Assembly (NCBI RefSeq): GCF_026013365.1 | Contig: NZ_JAPDOE010000001.1 | Location: 1,550,001 to 1,614,000 of the forward strand | Direction of reading: 5' to 3' | Origin: Paenibacillus sp. LS1 | GTDB taxonomy: Bacteria > Bacillota > Bacilli > Paenibacillales > Paenibacillaceae | Length of the DNA stretch: 64,000 nucleotides | In this document: positions 1-8,589 of the stretch, one piece after another | Layout of the letters: every line of letters begins with the position of its first letter | Numbering within the stretch: position 1 is the stretch's first letter | Translations under genes and position numbers: made by a program | Notes under the pieces: generated by a model | Databases searched by the model: none | What the model saw: the letters and a program-made list of their open reading frames with translations, nothing else | What the model was told of the DNA's origin: nothing

Positions 1-231
1 CAGGTTTGTCAAAAAAATAAGATCCACATACACAACCAAACTCTTCACCTACCTGCAACCAACATATCGAAATACCCGTATACCGGTATCCTGATATTCA
101 TGAGCATATTCACAAGTATACGGAGCCCCCTGTTCAAAGTCTGTCTAATCATGGGGGTGTGTTTCCAACTTTTTTTGTCGGAATTGCTCAAACCGGTTGT
201 TCAGAATTTGTTCAATGCTGTATGCTATGAT

Positions 232-283
232 ATCTAAAAAAAACAGAAAAAACCCGGTCGCTCCATCTGGAGCACCGGGTTTT
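232..283 (-). terminator. Rho-independent terminator after ftsZ
   Basis: Read on the minus strand, arms GGAG-CACCGGGTTTT and their complement (one bulged base) close on a 4-nt loop and run into two T-rich stretches. The hairpin lies about 20 bases after the ftsZ stop, so it ends the dcw transcript. The next 230 bases to the window edge hold no convincing gene. Confidence 0.85.
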
Positions 284-302
284 CAATAAATCGATATGCG
301 TA

Positions 303-1418
303 TTAATCGTTGTTATTATTGCGTGAACGATTGCGTAAAAATGTCGGAATGTCCAGCTGATCATTGCTTGGCTGATTTCCGAAAGGACGCAGGTTCGGCG
401 AACGCGTATCCGTCGTCTCCGCTGTTGCCGGAGCTGGCTTACGTCCTGGTGGTGGTGGAGCAGGTTTATCTTCAAAACCAGTTGCAATAACCGTAACCTT
501 AATCTCCTCTTTCAGGTCTTCGTCAATGATGGCACCAAAGATCATATTCACTTCCGGGTCGGAAGCAGACGTTACGATCTCTGCCGCTTCGTTCACTTCA
601 TACAGGGACAGATTAACGCCACCCGTAATGTTCATGATTACCCCGCGAGCACCTTCAATAGAAGTTTCAAGCAAAGGACTCATAATGGCTTTCCGTGCTG
701 CTTCTGCGGCACGATTCTCACCAGTTGATTCACCAATTCCCATAAGGGCAGAACCACGTTCATGCATAATCGTTTTGACGTCAGCAAAGTCAAGGTTGAT
801 CAGACCCGGTACAGCGATCAAATCAGAGATACCTTGTACAGCTTGACGAAGTACGTTATCCGCTTGACGGAATGCTTCAAGCATAGGAGTCTTTTTGTCT
901 ACGATCTCGAGCAAACGATCATTAGGAATCACGATCAGTGTGTCGACTTTTTCTTTGAGAGCTTCAATACCTTGCTCTGCATGGCTGGAACGCTTGCGTC
1001 CTTCAAATGTAAATGGACGAGTTACGACACCAACGGTAAGTGCACCACACTCTTTAGCGATTTCGGCAATAACCGGAGCCGCACCTGTACCTGTACCGCC
1101 GCCCATACCGGCTGTAACAAATACCATATCTGCACCTTTCAACGTGTTCATGATCAGATCGCGGGACTCTTCCGCTGCTTTTTTACCTACATCCGGGTTG
1201 GCGCCAGCGCCAAGACCACGAGTCAATTTATCACCGATTTGCAATTTATGCTCGGATTTCGCCAGGTGTAACGCCTGAGCATCCGTATTCACCGTAATAA
1301 ATTCAACACCTTGTACACCATTTTCAATCATACGGTTGACTGCATTGCTTCCGCCGCCGCCTACACCGATGACTTTAATTTGAGCCAAGCTCTCCATCTC
1401 GAAATCAAATTCCAACAT
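303..1418 (-). CDS. ftsZ: Cell division GTPase FtsZ
   Basis: Tubulin-like GTPase that polymerises at midcell into the Z ring and recruits the divisome. The 371-aa product shows the N-terminal GTP-binding start ([17 protein letters not shown], near residue 14), the tubulin signature GGGTGTG (107-113), NxDxxD-type T7 region (NLDFADV), and the conserved C-terminal peptide DIPTFLRNR that binds FtsA and other anchors, followed by a short Asn-rich tail. The ATG at 1418 was chosen because a GGGGGAGATGG ribosome site precedes it at normal spacing; an upstream in-frame start adds seven unconserved residues. It is the last gene of the dcw cluster, 150 bases after ftsA, and ends at a strong terminator. 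Confidence 0.98.
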   Translation of the reverse strand: MLEFDFEMESLAQIKVIGVGGGGSNAVNRMIENGVQGVEFITVNTDAQALHLAKSEHKLQIGDKLTRGLGAGANPDVGKKAAEESRDLIMNTLKGADMVFVTAGMGGGTGTGAAPVIAEIAKECGALTVGVVTRPFTFEGRKRSSHAEQGIEALKEKVDTLIVIPNDRLLEIVDKKTPMLEAFRQADNVLRQAVQGISDLIAVPGLINLDFADVKTIMHERGSALMGIGESTGENRAAEAARKAIMSPLLETSIEGARGVIMNITGGVNLSLYEVNEAAEIVTSASDPEVNMIFGAIIDEDLKEEIKVTVIATGFEDKPAPPPPGRKPAPATAETTDTRSPNLRPFGNQPSNDQLDIPTFLRNRSRNNNND

Positions 1419-1544
1419 ATTATTCCATCTCCCCCTCAATGTGCATGGATGGCCCGTCCAATTTTTGATTTGAACCGAATCAATTTCATATATCGACGAA
1501 CGAAAGCGTTTATTTTAGTACCGGCGCATTCAGACGGCTTCAAG

Positions 1545-1572
1545 AATGTATGAAATGGATCCAACCTGTTAT
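1545..1572 (-). promoter_or_regulatory. Candidate sigma-E-like promoter before ftsZ
   Basis: On the minus strand CATACATT (1545-1552) fits the Bacillus sigma-E -10 consensus CATACAnT exactly, with ATA of a TTATATA stretch 17 bases upstream (1570-1572), overlapping the ftsA stop codon. This is a consensus match only; one such match can arise by chance in AT-rich spacers. Confidence 0.33.
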
Positions 1573-2852
1573 ATAAATTCACTGAACATATTCTTCAGCC
1601 GTTCGAACAGACCGGGTTTTTGCTCCGATTCCTGTGCCGCATTCGGCTTCGGACGGTTGGTCGGTTTCTTGTTGTTATTATTATTGTTGTTATTTCCACC
1701 GCCGTTATTGATCGAGGGACGAATGCGCAAACTGCGAATTACACTGTGCAATATGCCGACTCCACTTGTGAAACCAGGGTCACGCACACCAATATAATCC
1801 GGAACTGCAACTCGTACCGAAGCAGCAAGCTCATGCTGAGCGACCTGCAGAACCCCCGGCATAGAGACCGTACCTCCCGTTAGTATATAACCTCCAGGAA
1901 GCTCGTTGTAACCAAGACGTTTCACTTCTTGAGAGATCATCTGGAATATTTCCTGAACCCGAGGTTCAATAATAGCCGCCAGATCCTCCTGTGAAAACTC
2001 CTTGTCTACATTACTGCCGATTCGGGTTACTTTGAACATAACATCCGCAGCAGCATCATCCAACCAGGCGCAGCCATATTTCAGTTTCACTTTCTCCGCT
2101 TGATCCGTTAACGTGCGTAGGCCATAGGCGATATCATTCGTTACAAACTCCCCGCCAATCGGCAACGTTGATGTTGCGACAAGACTGTCTTCTTCAAAAA
2201 TGGCGATGGTTGTTGCACCTGCTCCAATATCAACAAGCACGGAACCCATCGTTTTTTCATCTTTGGACAAAGCCAGTTGACCCGCTCCAAGCGACATGAG
2301 AACCAGATCGCTTACTTTCAGACCCGCTTTTTCCACGCAGCGCAAAAGATTATGTATCGCGGTTTTTGCACCCGTAATGATCGTTGCTTCAACTTCCAGA
2401 CGAACACCAATCATACCACGGGGGTCCTGTATGCCCTCCAAGCCATCTACAACATATTGCTTGGCGACAACATCAATAATTTCCCGTTCCGGCGGAACTG
2501 CAATGACTTCGGCTGCTTTCAACACCCGCTCCATGTCTTCTTCTCCGATTTCACGATCCTCGTTAGACACAGCCACGACGCCGTGACTGCTCATCAGTCC
2601 GATATGATTTCCCGAGATTCCAACATACACTTCGGATATTTGAATACCCACCATACGTTCTGCATGATCCACTGCGTTGCGGATCGACTGCACCGTCTGA
2701 TCGATATCTACGATTACACCTTTGCGAATTCCCTCCGAGTCGGCAGATCCAACTCCTATAATATTAAAGGTTCCATTATTCATTTCCCCAATAATAGCGC
2801 GAATTTTGGATGTACCGATGTCCAAACTAACAATGATGTCATTGTTGCTCAA
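1569..2852 (-). CDS. ftsA: Cell division protein FtsA
   Basis: Actin-like ATPase that tethers FtsZ filaments to the membrane and helps recruit late division proteins. The 427-aa product has the phosphate-1 motif DIGTSKIRAIIGE near the N-terminus, the phosphate-2 region (VDIGAGATTIAIFEE), the adenosine motif (GYILTGGTVSMPGV), and a C-terminal amphipathic segment (PGLFERLKNMF) that would be the membrane-targeting helix. A low-complexity Asn-rich linker separates the core from that helix. The TTG at 2852 is the start: AGGAGGTG lies 8 bases upstream and the protein then begins with LSNNDIIVSLDIG. The open frame runs 64 codons further upstream without family similarity. It sits between divIB and ftsZ. 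Confidence 0.96.
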   Translation of the reverse strand: MSNNDIIVSLDIGTSKIRAIIGEMNNGTFNIIGVGSADSEGIRKGVIVDIDQTVQSIRNAVDHAERMVGIQISEVYVGISGNHIGLMSSHGVVAVSNEDREIGEEDMERVLKAAEVIAVPPEREIIDVVAKQYVVDGLEGIQDPRGMIGVRLEVEATIITGAKTAIHNLLRCVEKAGLKVSDLVLMSLGAGQLALSKDEKTMGSVLVDIGAGATTIAIFEEDSLVATSTLPIGGEFVTNDIAYGLRTLTDQAEKVKLKYGCAWLDDAAADVMFKVTRIGSNVDKEFSQEDLAAIIEPRVQEIFQMISQEVKRLGYNELPGGYILTGGTVSMPGVLQVAQHELAASVRVAVPDYIGVRDPGFTSGVGILHSVIRSLRIRPSINNGGGNNNNNNNNKKPTNRPKPNAAQESEQKPGLFERLKNMFSEFI

Positions 2853-2914
2853 GTCTGTGGCACCTCCTGACTCCAATAGTAAAATACGTTCGGATTTAAA
2901 CACTCTTAAAACAT

Positions 2915-2939
2915 ATTCAACACACTTCAGGCTTTCCCT
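2915..2939 (-). promoter_or_regulatory. Candidate sigma-H-like promoter before ftsA
   Basis: On the minus strand AGGGAAA (2933-2939), a 14-base spacer and GAAT followed by AT (2915-2918) resemble the sigma-H consensus AGGAWWT-N12/14-GAAT with one -35 mismatch. B. subtilis ftsAZ is known to have a sigma-H promoter. The 2853-3145 spacer (293 bases) holds no gene. Confidence 0.35.
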
Positions 2940-3145
2940 CTTTTTTCTACAATGTTTTTGGGTGTCAAAATCTGGTTGCGAGACATAAAACCTTGAAGAA
3001 AAAAGAAGGAGGCAACTCATGTGCCATAAGTTCAAGTGTATCATTTTTTCTTCATCTCAGAAAGAACAAGTTTCATTGCTCTGGCGGGGCCAAACCCCGA
3101 CCCGCCTAGGCTTTCATATTCAGTTCAGCCTCATGATGGCAAAGA

Positions 3146-3913
3146 TCAGGGTGTTGCTCCCGGTTCAGCATCATCTTCCGGGTCATTCGGGATGAAAGGG
3201 ACATAGGTATCTGCTTCAAGCATGGTGATTTTCCCCGGCCGTTCAGTCTCAATCACCTGATTCAGATACTCTACTTTATCCGATAAAAGAGAAACGGTTG
3301 TAATCACTTCAAACTGTGATTTGGTATACATCCGAATCTGATCTGGAAAAGAAGGCGTTGGATTCGGAATAATTTCCGAAATATCCGTCGTCAATTCGTT
3401 CGGGATTTTAGCCAGCGTCTCGCTCAGCTTGGCTTTGAGCGGATCATCCGCCTTCCATTGGGTCAAGATCGGCTTCTCTACAGCAACACCAATCGTTGCG
3501 GGCACCGTCAAGCTTGTCCCACTAGCCAGTATGGCTTTTAGCGTGCCGTCAGAACCCAGTTCATACGCAACCGTGGGATATTCCTGAACTTTGATATGAA
3601 TAATTCCAGGGAATTGTTTGTCCACAGTAACGGTTGAAATCGCCTTAATGGTCTTGATCCGCTCGATAACCTCGGCAGTACTTGTCCCAAAAAATTGATC
3701 GCCTTCTCTCAGACCGCTTTTCTCCAGCAGTTCTGAAGTCGCTGTGTATACATTACCCGTAATTTCAACTGCCGAAATCCGACTCATGGAAGACCGAAAG
3801 AATAATACTGCGAGTAATACAATAAATAGTAATAACAGAATAATTACAATTTTGCGGCTGGTGTTTCCTTTTGGCCGATTCTTCTTCAGAACCGGAATTT
3901 GACTTTTAGGCAT
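3146..3913 (-). CDS. divIB: Cell division protein DivIB (FtsQ)
   Basis: Bitopic divisome protein that works with FtsL and DivIC to control septal wall synthesis. The 255-aa product has a basic cytoplasmic tail of about 20 residues, one membrane span (residues about 22-39, IVIILLLLFIVLLAVLFF), a POTRA domain (AVEITGNVYTATSELLEKSGLREGDQF) and the FtsQ/DivIB beta domain, ending in an acidic tail. The ATG at 3913 gives the usual length and topology; GTGGAG lies just upstream but is a weak ribosome site. The longer frame overlaps murA and has no family similarity. It lies between murA and ftsA as part of the dcw operon. The ylxW, ylxX and sbp genes that follow divIB in B. subtilis are absent. Confidence 0.93.
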   Translation of the reverse strand: MPKSQIPVLKKNRPKGNTSRKIVIILLLLFIVLLAVLFFRSSMSRISAVEITGNVYTATSELLEKSGLREGDQFFGTSTAEVIERIKTIKAISTVTVDKQFPGIIHIKVQEYPTVAYELGSDGTLKAILASGTSLTVPATIGVAVEKPILTQWKADDPLKAKLSETLAKIPNELTTDISEIIPNPTPSFPDQIRMYTKSQFEVITTVSLLSDKVEYLNQVIETERPGKITMLEADTYVPFIPNDPEDDAEPGATP

Positions 3914-3971
3914 AAGTAGCGCTCCACAAAGCCTTAGGTCCCCTCCCTTCAAGAAGGGGACGCCAAGGACG

Positions 3972-5255
3972 TTAATTGGCAAAATCCAACTCTTTCGAAA
4001 CGGGTGACTGTCGCTCAACCGATGCTCCAAGACTCTGGAATAACTTCTCGATCTGATCGTATCCCCGGTCAATATGATGCACTTGCTCCACAACCGTTTT
4101 ACCTTGAGCAGCCAGACCTGCAATAACCAGAGCTGCACCTGCACGAAGATCGGTTGCCTCTACTGTAGCCCCGTATAGACGGGGAACACCACGGATAAAT
4201 GCTGCGTTCAGATCGACTGAAATATCAGCCCCCATCACATTCAGCTCATCCACATGTTTGAACCGGCCCTCGAATACCGTTTCCTTCATCACACTGAATC
4301 CGTCTGCCAGACTGAGCAGCACCATGATTTGCGATTGCAGATCTGTCGGAAACGAAGGATACGGAGAAGTCACAATACGGTCTACTGATTTTGGACGGCT
4401 CATACAGCTCACCGTCATTATATCATTGCAGACTGTGATTTGAACACCAGTGCGCTTCAACACATGTATAAGTGAAGTAAGGTGAGCAGGATTGCAATGT
4501 GTAAGCGTAACATTGCCTCGCGTTGCTGCGGCTGCGATCATCACTGTTCCAGCAACGATTCGATCCGGTATAATCTCATACGAACAAGGCTTCAGTTTCT
4601 CAACGCCAGTAATCGTAATCGTATCCGTTCCTGCACCAATGATGCTTGCACCCATAGCATTCAGGAAGTGCTGCAGATCCTGTATTTCAGGTTCTCTTGC
4701 CGCGTTGCAAATGGTTGTCGTGCCTTTAGCCATAACGGCTGCCATCATGATATTCTCGGTTGCTCCCACACTCGGGAAATCCAAATGAATATCTGTACCT
4801 ACCAGATTCTTCCCATGACAGATAATCTGTTGGTCCTGCTCTTCAATCAATGCTCCGAGCGCTTCCAGGCCCCGGAGGTGAAGATCAATTTTGCGTTCTC
4901 CAATGGCACAGCCTCCTGGCTGGTACACTGACACTTGCCCAAACTTAGCCAGTAATGGTCCCATCAAAAAAATGGAAGAACGCATCTGCTTCATTAGATC
5001 TTCTGGCACATCATATGACCGGATAGACGAGGTATTAATCGTCACTGTTCCCTGTTCATGCCGACACGTGCATCCAAGCCGTTCCAGGATATACAGCATC
5101 ACTTCAATGTCCAGCAAGTGTGGAACGTTATGCAGTGTAACTTCTCCATCTGCCAACAAACTTGCGGCCATAATCGGTAAAGCGGCATTTTTTGCTCCAT
5201 GGATGCGTATGGATCCTGAGAGGGGTTTCCCGCCTTCAATCACCAATTTGTCCAA
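3972..5255 (-). CDS. murA: UDP-N-acetylglucosamine 1-carboxyvinyltransferase MurA
   Basis: Catalyses the first committed step of peptidoglycan synthesis, transfer of enolpyruvate from PEP to UDP-GlcNAc in the cytoplasm; this family is the fosfomycin target. The 427-aa product has the N-terminal substrate-binding Lys22-Asn23 (GAKNAALPI) and the fosfomycin-reactive Cys116 in YQPGGCAIGERKIDLH. The start is TTG at 5255, preceded by CCGGAGGTGA at good spacing. It lies 17 bases after murB and 58 bases before divIB. In B. subtilis both murA paralogues lie outside the dcw cluster, so this position is notable. Cys116 suggests fosfomycin sensitivity of this enzyme, which is inference only. Confidence 0.96.
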   Translation of the reverse strand: MDKLVIEGGKPLSGSIRIHGAKNAALPIMAASLLADGEVTLHNVPHLLDIEVMLYILERLGCTCRHEQGTVTINTSSIRSYDVPEDLMKQMRSSIFLMGPLLAKFGQVSVYQPGGCAIGERKIDLHLRGLEALGALIEEQDQQIICHGKNLVGTDIHLDFPSVGATENIMMAAVMAKGTTTICNAAREPEIQDLQHFLNAMGASIIGAGTDTITITGVEKLKPCSYEIIPDRIVAGTVMIAAAATRGNVTLTHCNPAHLTSLIHVLKRTGVQITVCNDIMTVSCMSRPKSVDRIVTSPYPSFPTDLQSQIMVLLSLADGFSVMKETVFEGRFKHVDELNVMGADISVDLNAAFIRGVPRLYGATVEATDLRAGAALVIAGLAAQGKTVVEQVHHIDRGYDQIEKLFQSLGASVERQSPVSKELDFAN

Positions 5256-5272
5256 TGTATCACCTCCGGGGT

Positions 5273-6178
5273 TTACCGCTCACCCATTACGAAGACTTCC
5301 GGTACCAGGTTAATACCGTTTTGAGATGATATAGTGCTCTGAATGTGCTGCATTAGGGTGATAACGTCCTCTGCTGTTGCTTGGCCTGTATTGACAATGA
5401 AATTGGCATGCATGGTGGATACCTGTGCGCCTCCCTGAATCAATCCTTTCAGCCCTGCTGCTTCAATCAGACGGGCTGCATGATCACCGGGGGGATTTCG
5501 GAACACACTGCCTGCACATGCCATCTGCAGTGGCTGTGTGCGGCGCCGGCGATCTTTGTAAGCCGCCATGGCTTCCGAAATGACTTTGCGCTCTCCCTGC
5601 TGAAGTTCAAATGCAGCTTCCAGCACGATGCCTCTCCGGTCATGCAGAACAGAGTGGCGGTAGGCAAAATCCATGTCCTCCTTGCTGTAACGTACCAATT
5701 CCCCTGTCTCCAGTACAATCTCAGCGAATTTGAATATCCGTGACACATCCGATCCATGGGCACCTGCGTTCATGTATACGGCTCCACCGACAGTACCGGG
5801 GATACCGCTGCCGAATTCCAGACCGGTCCATTCCTTTTTGGCAGCAACCACACTGAGTTTAACAAAAGAATGAGCCGCTCCGGCGGTTACGCCGTCTTCG
5901 TGAAACTCGGCATAATCAAAGCCTTCGCCAGGTTTCACAACAACACCACGTATTCCTTTGTCTGACACCAGCATGTTTGAGCCCCGTCCAAGTTGCATCC
6001 ACGGAATCTGATGCTTGTGAAGCAATTGAACGAGAAGCAACATCTGCTCTTTATTCTCCGGAATGACCAGTGCATCCGCAGGACCGCCGATCTTCCATGT
6101 GGTGTATTTGGCTAGCGATTCGTTTTCAAGAACTCTGCCAACATTATGCTGGGACAGTATTGATATCCACTGGTACAT
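5273..6178 (-). CDS. murB: UDP-N-acetylenolpyruvoylglucosamine reductase MurB
   Basis: FAD enzyme that reduces UDP-GlcNAc-enolpyruvate to UDP-MurNAc with NADPH, directly after MurA. The 301-aa product shows the FAD-binding segments YTTWKIGGPADAL, GRGSNMLVSD and GIPGTVGGAVYMNAGAHG, the catalytic Ser in AGSVFRNP and the C-terminal HANFIVNTGQATAEDV segment. The size and absence of the type I insertion fit a type II MurB. The ATG at 6178 has AAGGAG 8 bases upstream; 29 extra codons of open frame upstream show no similarity. It sits between murG and murA; the 148 bases before it (6179-6326) hold nothing I recognise. Confidence 0.96.
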   Translation of the reverse strand: MYQWISILSQHNVGRVLENESLAKYTTWKIGGPADALVIPENKEQMLLLVQLLHKHQIPWMQLGRGSNMLVSDKGIRGVVVKPGEGFDYAEFHEDGVTAGAAHSFVKLSVVAAKKEWTGLEFGSGIPGTVGGAVYMNAGAHGSDVSRIFKFAEIVLETGELVRYSKEDMDFAYRHSVLHDRRGIVLEAAFELQQGERKVISEAMAAYKDRRRRTQPLQMACAGSVFRNPPGDHAARLIEAAGLKGLIQGGAQVSTMHANFIVNTGQATAEDVITLMQHIQSTISSQNGINLVPEVFVMGER

Positions 6179-6326
6179 GTGTGCATTCTCCTTTGCTTCA
6201 AAACCGATAACACGGTATGTTCTGTTGCTACAGACCGTGTTCTGGCGCCATGGAACGATGGTCACGATTTATACGGTATCTTATGTCAGTCCCGTCTTGT
6301 GTGTGACAATCGCCCACAAACGCACT

Positions 6327-7436
6327 TTATCGGCGTGCAGCAAGACGCTGAATTTCACGCACAAGCACTTCAGCTGCATCCGGTTTCCCCAGTTTCCTGG
6401 AGGCTTCAGCCATTCGTTTGCGCCCAAGTTCATCATTCATAATGCCGGCGATGGCTTCATACAGTACTTTGCCTGTAAGATCCTTCTCCAGCATCGTGAG
6501 CGACGCGCCTCCACCTTCAAGCTTGCGCGCATTGGCTTCCTGATGATTGTTGGTCACGTTAGGTGACGGAATCAGGATCGAAGGAATCCCCAGTGATGTA
6601 ATCTCCGCAAGGAATGATGCCCCTGCACGATTTACAATCAAGGATGTGCAAGCAAGTACCTCAGGCATATTGTGCACATAAGGCAGAACATGCAGGTGGT
6701 TTGGCATTGTACCCAATGAACTGCGGATGGCTTCACGCGTTTCATCAAAATAGGTATCCCCTGTCACGTAAACCACATGAACATCATCCAGTTGTTCCAG
6801 CATTGGAGCCATGTCCACCATGGCTTTATTAATCGCTTTGGCTCCACGACTGCCACCGACCACAAGAACAACTCGGCTGTTCATCGGTACACCTAATGTG
6901 GCAAAACCACGATCACGGCTAGCCTGAGCTACCGTAGTCGCTCGCGGATTACCAGTGTAGATCACCTTTTTCGCACCCGAAAACGATTTTTCAAGACCTT
7001 CAAAGCTAACGGCAACCGTGTCCACATAACGCATCAAAAATTTGTTAGTCAGACCCGGAATGGCGTTCTGTTCATGAATTATACTCGGAATCCCCAGTTT
7101 TGTTGCTGCATACACCACAGGCCCACACACATATCCCCCCGTACCAATTACAACATCCGGTTTGAATTCCTTCAGCATTTTTTTGGACTTGCGTACACCT
7201 TGGATGAAACGCATGACCGTTTTCAGGTTGTCGATGGATAATTTGCGCCGAAAACCGGTGATATCAATCGATTTAAAAGGAATGTTTTCCTGGGGGACCA
7301 GTTTGCTTTCCAGCCCTCTGGTTCCGCCAATATATAGAAATGTCGAGTCCGGGTTCTCCGCCTCACATTGTCTTGCTATGGCAACGGCCGGATAGATATG
7401 TCCACCCGTACCGCCACCGCTTAGAACGACTCGCAT
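6327..7436 (-). CDS. murG: Lipid II synthase MurG
   Basis: GT28-family glycosyltransferase at the inner membrane face that adds GlcNAc to lipid I to make lipid II. The 369-aa product starts with the family G-loop SGGGTGGHIYPA, carries a second G-loop (VVVGGSRGAKAINKA) and the donor-site segments RAGASFLAEITSLGIPSILIPSP and NNHQEANA. The ATG at 7436 has GAGGTGAC just upstream; an ATG six codons earlier would overlap the ribosome site. It follows spoVE almost directly, matching the spoVE-murG-murB order of Bacillus. Confidence 0.97.
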   Translation of the reverse strand: MRVVLSGGGTGGHIYPAVAIARQCEAENPDSTFLYIGGTRGLESKLVPQENIPFKSIDITGFRRKLSIDNLKTVMRFIQGVRKSKKMLKEFKPDVVIGTGGYVCGPVVYAATKLGIPSIIHEQNAIPGLTNKFLMRYVDTVAVSFEGLEKSFSGAKKVIYTGNPRATTVAQASRDRGFATLGVPMNSRVVLVVGGSRGAKAINKAMVDMAPMLEQLDDVHVVYVTGDTYFDETREAIRSSLGTMPNHLHVLPYVHNMPEVLACTSLIVNRAGASFLAEITSLGIPSILIPSPNVTNNHQEANARKLEGGGASLTMLEKDLTGKVLYEAIAGIMNDELGRKRMAEASRKLGKPDAAEVLVREIQRLAARR

Positions 7437-7443
7437 CGCATAG

Positions 7444-8541
7444 TCACCTCGCATAACGGGATAAGTTCACTAAAATGCCCAGTGCTGTGAGCATGAGGGT
7501 CAATGATGATCCGCCGTAACTGATCAGAGGTAAGGTAATACCCGTAACTGGCATCATTCCAATGACAACACCAATGTTAATAATGACCTGTACGGCGACC
7601 ATACCTACGATACCAACACCAAGCAGGCTGCCGAAGGCATCCGGGACGGTCATCGCTACACGCATTCCTCTCCACACCAACACCAGAAACAACAATAATA
7701 CAATCATTCCACCTATAAAGCCGAGTTCTTCGGCCAAAATACTAAAAATAAAGTCCGTTTGCGGTTCAGGTACATAACTGTACTTCTGCCGGCTCATGCC
7801 CAGTCCCAATCCCGCCAGTCCACCAGGACCAATCGCGTATAACGATTGAATGATCTGATAACCGGCACCCAGTGGGTCGGACCACGGGTCCAAAAACGCT
7901 GTGATACGCTGCAACCGATAGGGAGCTGCTGCGATCAACGCTGCAAATCCGGCTACGCCGCCAAGAGCAAGCAAGCTTAGATGTTTCATTCGTGCTCCGG
8001 CTGTGAAAATAATAAGCATCGATGCTCCCATCATCACGGTGCCTGTCCCCAAATCAGGTTGCAGCATAATAATACCAAAAGCCAAACCGATCAATCCCAG
8101 CGGTGGCAGAAGCCCCGTTGTGAAAGTCTTGATTTTGCCCGGCTCCTTGCTCAGCCAGTGAGCGAGAAACAGAATCATGCCCAGCTTCATGAATTCTGAG
8201 GGCTGGATACCGAACGAACCTATACCAAGCCAACTTCGTGCGCCGCCGCGAACCACTCCAATTCCAGGAATGAGCACCGCAATAAGCATAATAAAACAGG
8301 CAATCAATATTGGCTTGGCATATTTCCTCCACACCCGATAGTCTACATTAGCAGTTACGAACATGGCCACAAGCCCAAGCACCGCAAACAAGGCCTGTCT
8401 TTTTACAAAATAAAATGAATCGCCATAATCATGAAAGGCAAGCACGGAGCCCGCACTATATACCATTATGATGCCGATGGCAAGCAATGCCAAAATACAA
8501 ATCAGCAACCAAATATCTGGTGCTGGTCGCGTCTGTTTCAT
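7444..8541 (-). CDS. spoVE: SEDS-family peptidoglycan polymerase SpoVE/FtsW
   Basis: Polytopic SEDS protein that polymerises lipid II with a partner class B penicillin-binding protein. The 365-aa product has about ten membrane spans, the signature QPSEFMKLGMILFLA, the PDLGTG loop with the catalytic Asp (LQPDLGTGTVM), PEPQTDFIF and the C-terminal GITLPLISYGGSS. Its place between murD and murG equals B. subtilis spoVE, and spoVD in the same cluster is the expected partner, which points to spore-cortex synthesis. A role as the vegetative FtsW cannot be excluded from sequence alone. The ATG at 8541 is preceded by AAGGGGTGG. Confidence 0.9.
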   Translation of the reverse strand: MKQTRPAPDIWLLICILALLAIGIIMVYSAGSVLAFHDYGDSFYFVKRQALFAVLGLVAMFVTANVDYRVWRKYAKPILIACFIMLIAVLIPGIGVVRGGARSWLGIGSFGIQPSEFMKLGMILFLAHWLSKEPGKIKTFTTGLLPPLGLIGLAFGIIMLQPDLGTGTVMMGASMLIIFTAGARMKHLSLLALGGVAGFAALIAAAPYRLQRITAFLDPWSDPLGAGYQIIQSLYAIGPGGLAGLGLGMSRQKYSYVPEPQTDFIFSILAEELGFIGGMIVLLLFLVLVWRGMRVAMTVPDAFGSLLGVGIVGMVAVQVIINIGVVIGMMPVTGITLPLISYGGSSLTLMLTALGILVNLSRYAR

Positions 8542-8589
8542 CAGGAGGCCACCCCTTGCATGGAAGTAGGGGCTTTTCCACCCCCCTAC

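Noticed and set aside
1..230. Possible leader or promoter of a spoIIGA-like gene downstream of ftsZ
   Set aside because: That gene is expected by synteny beyond the window edge, but I find no clear promoter or Spo0A box here.
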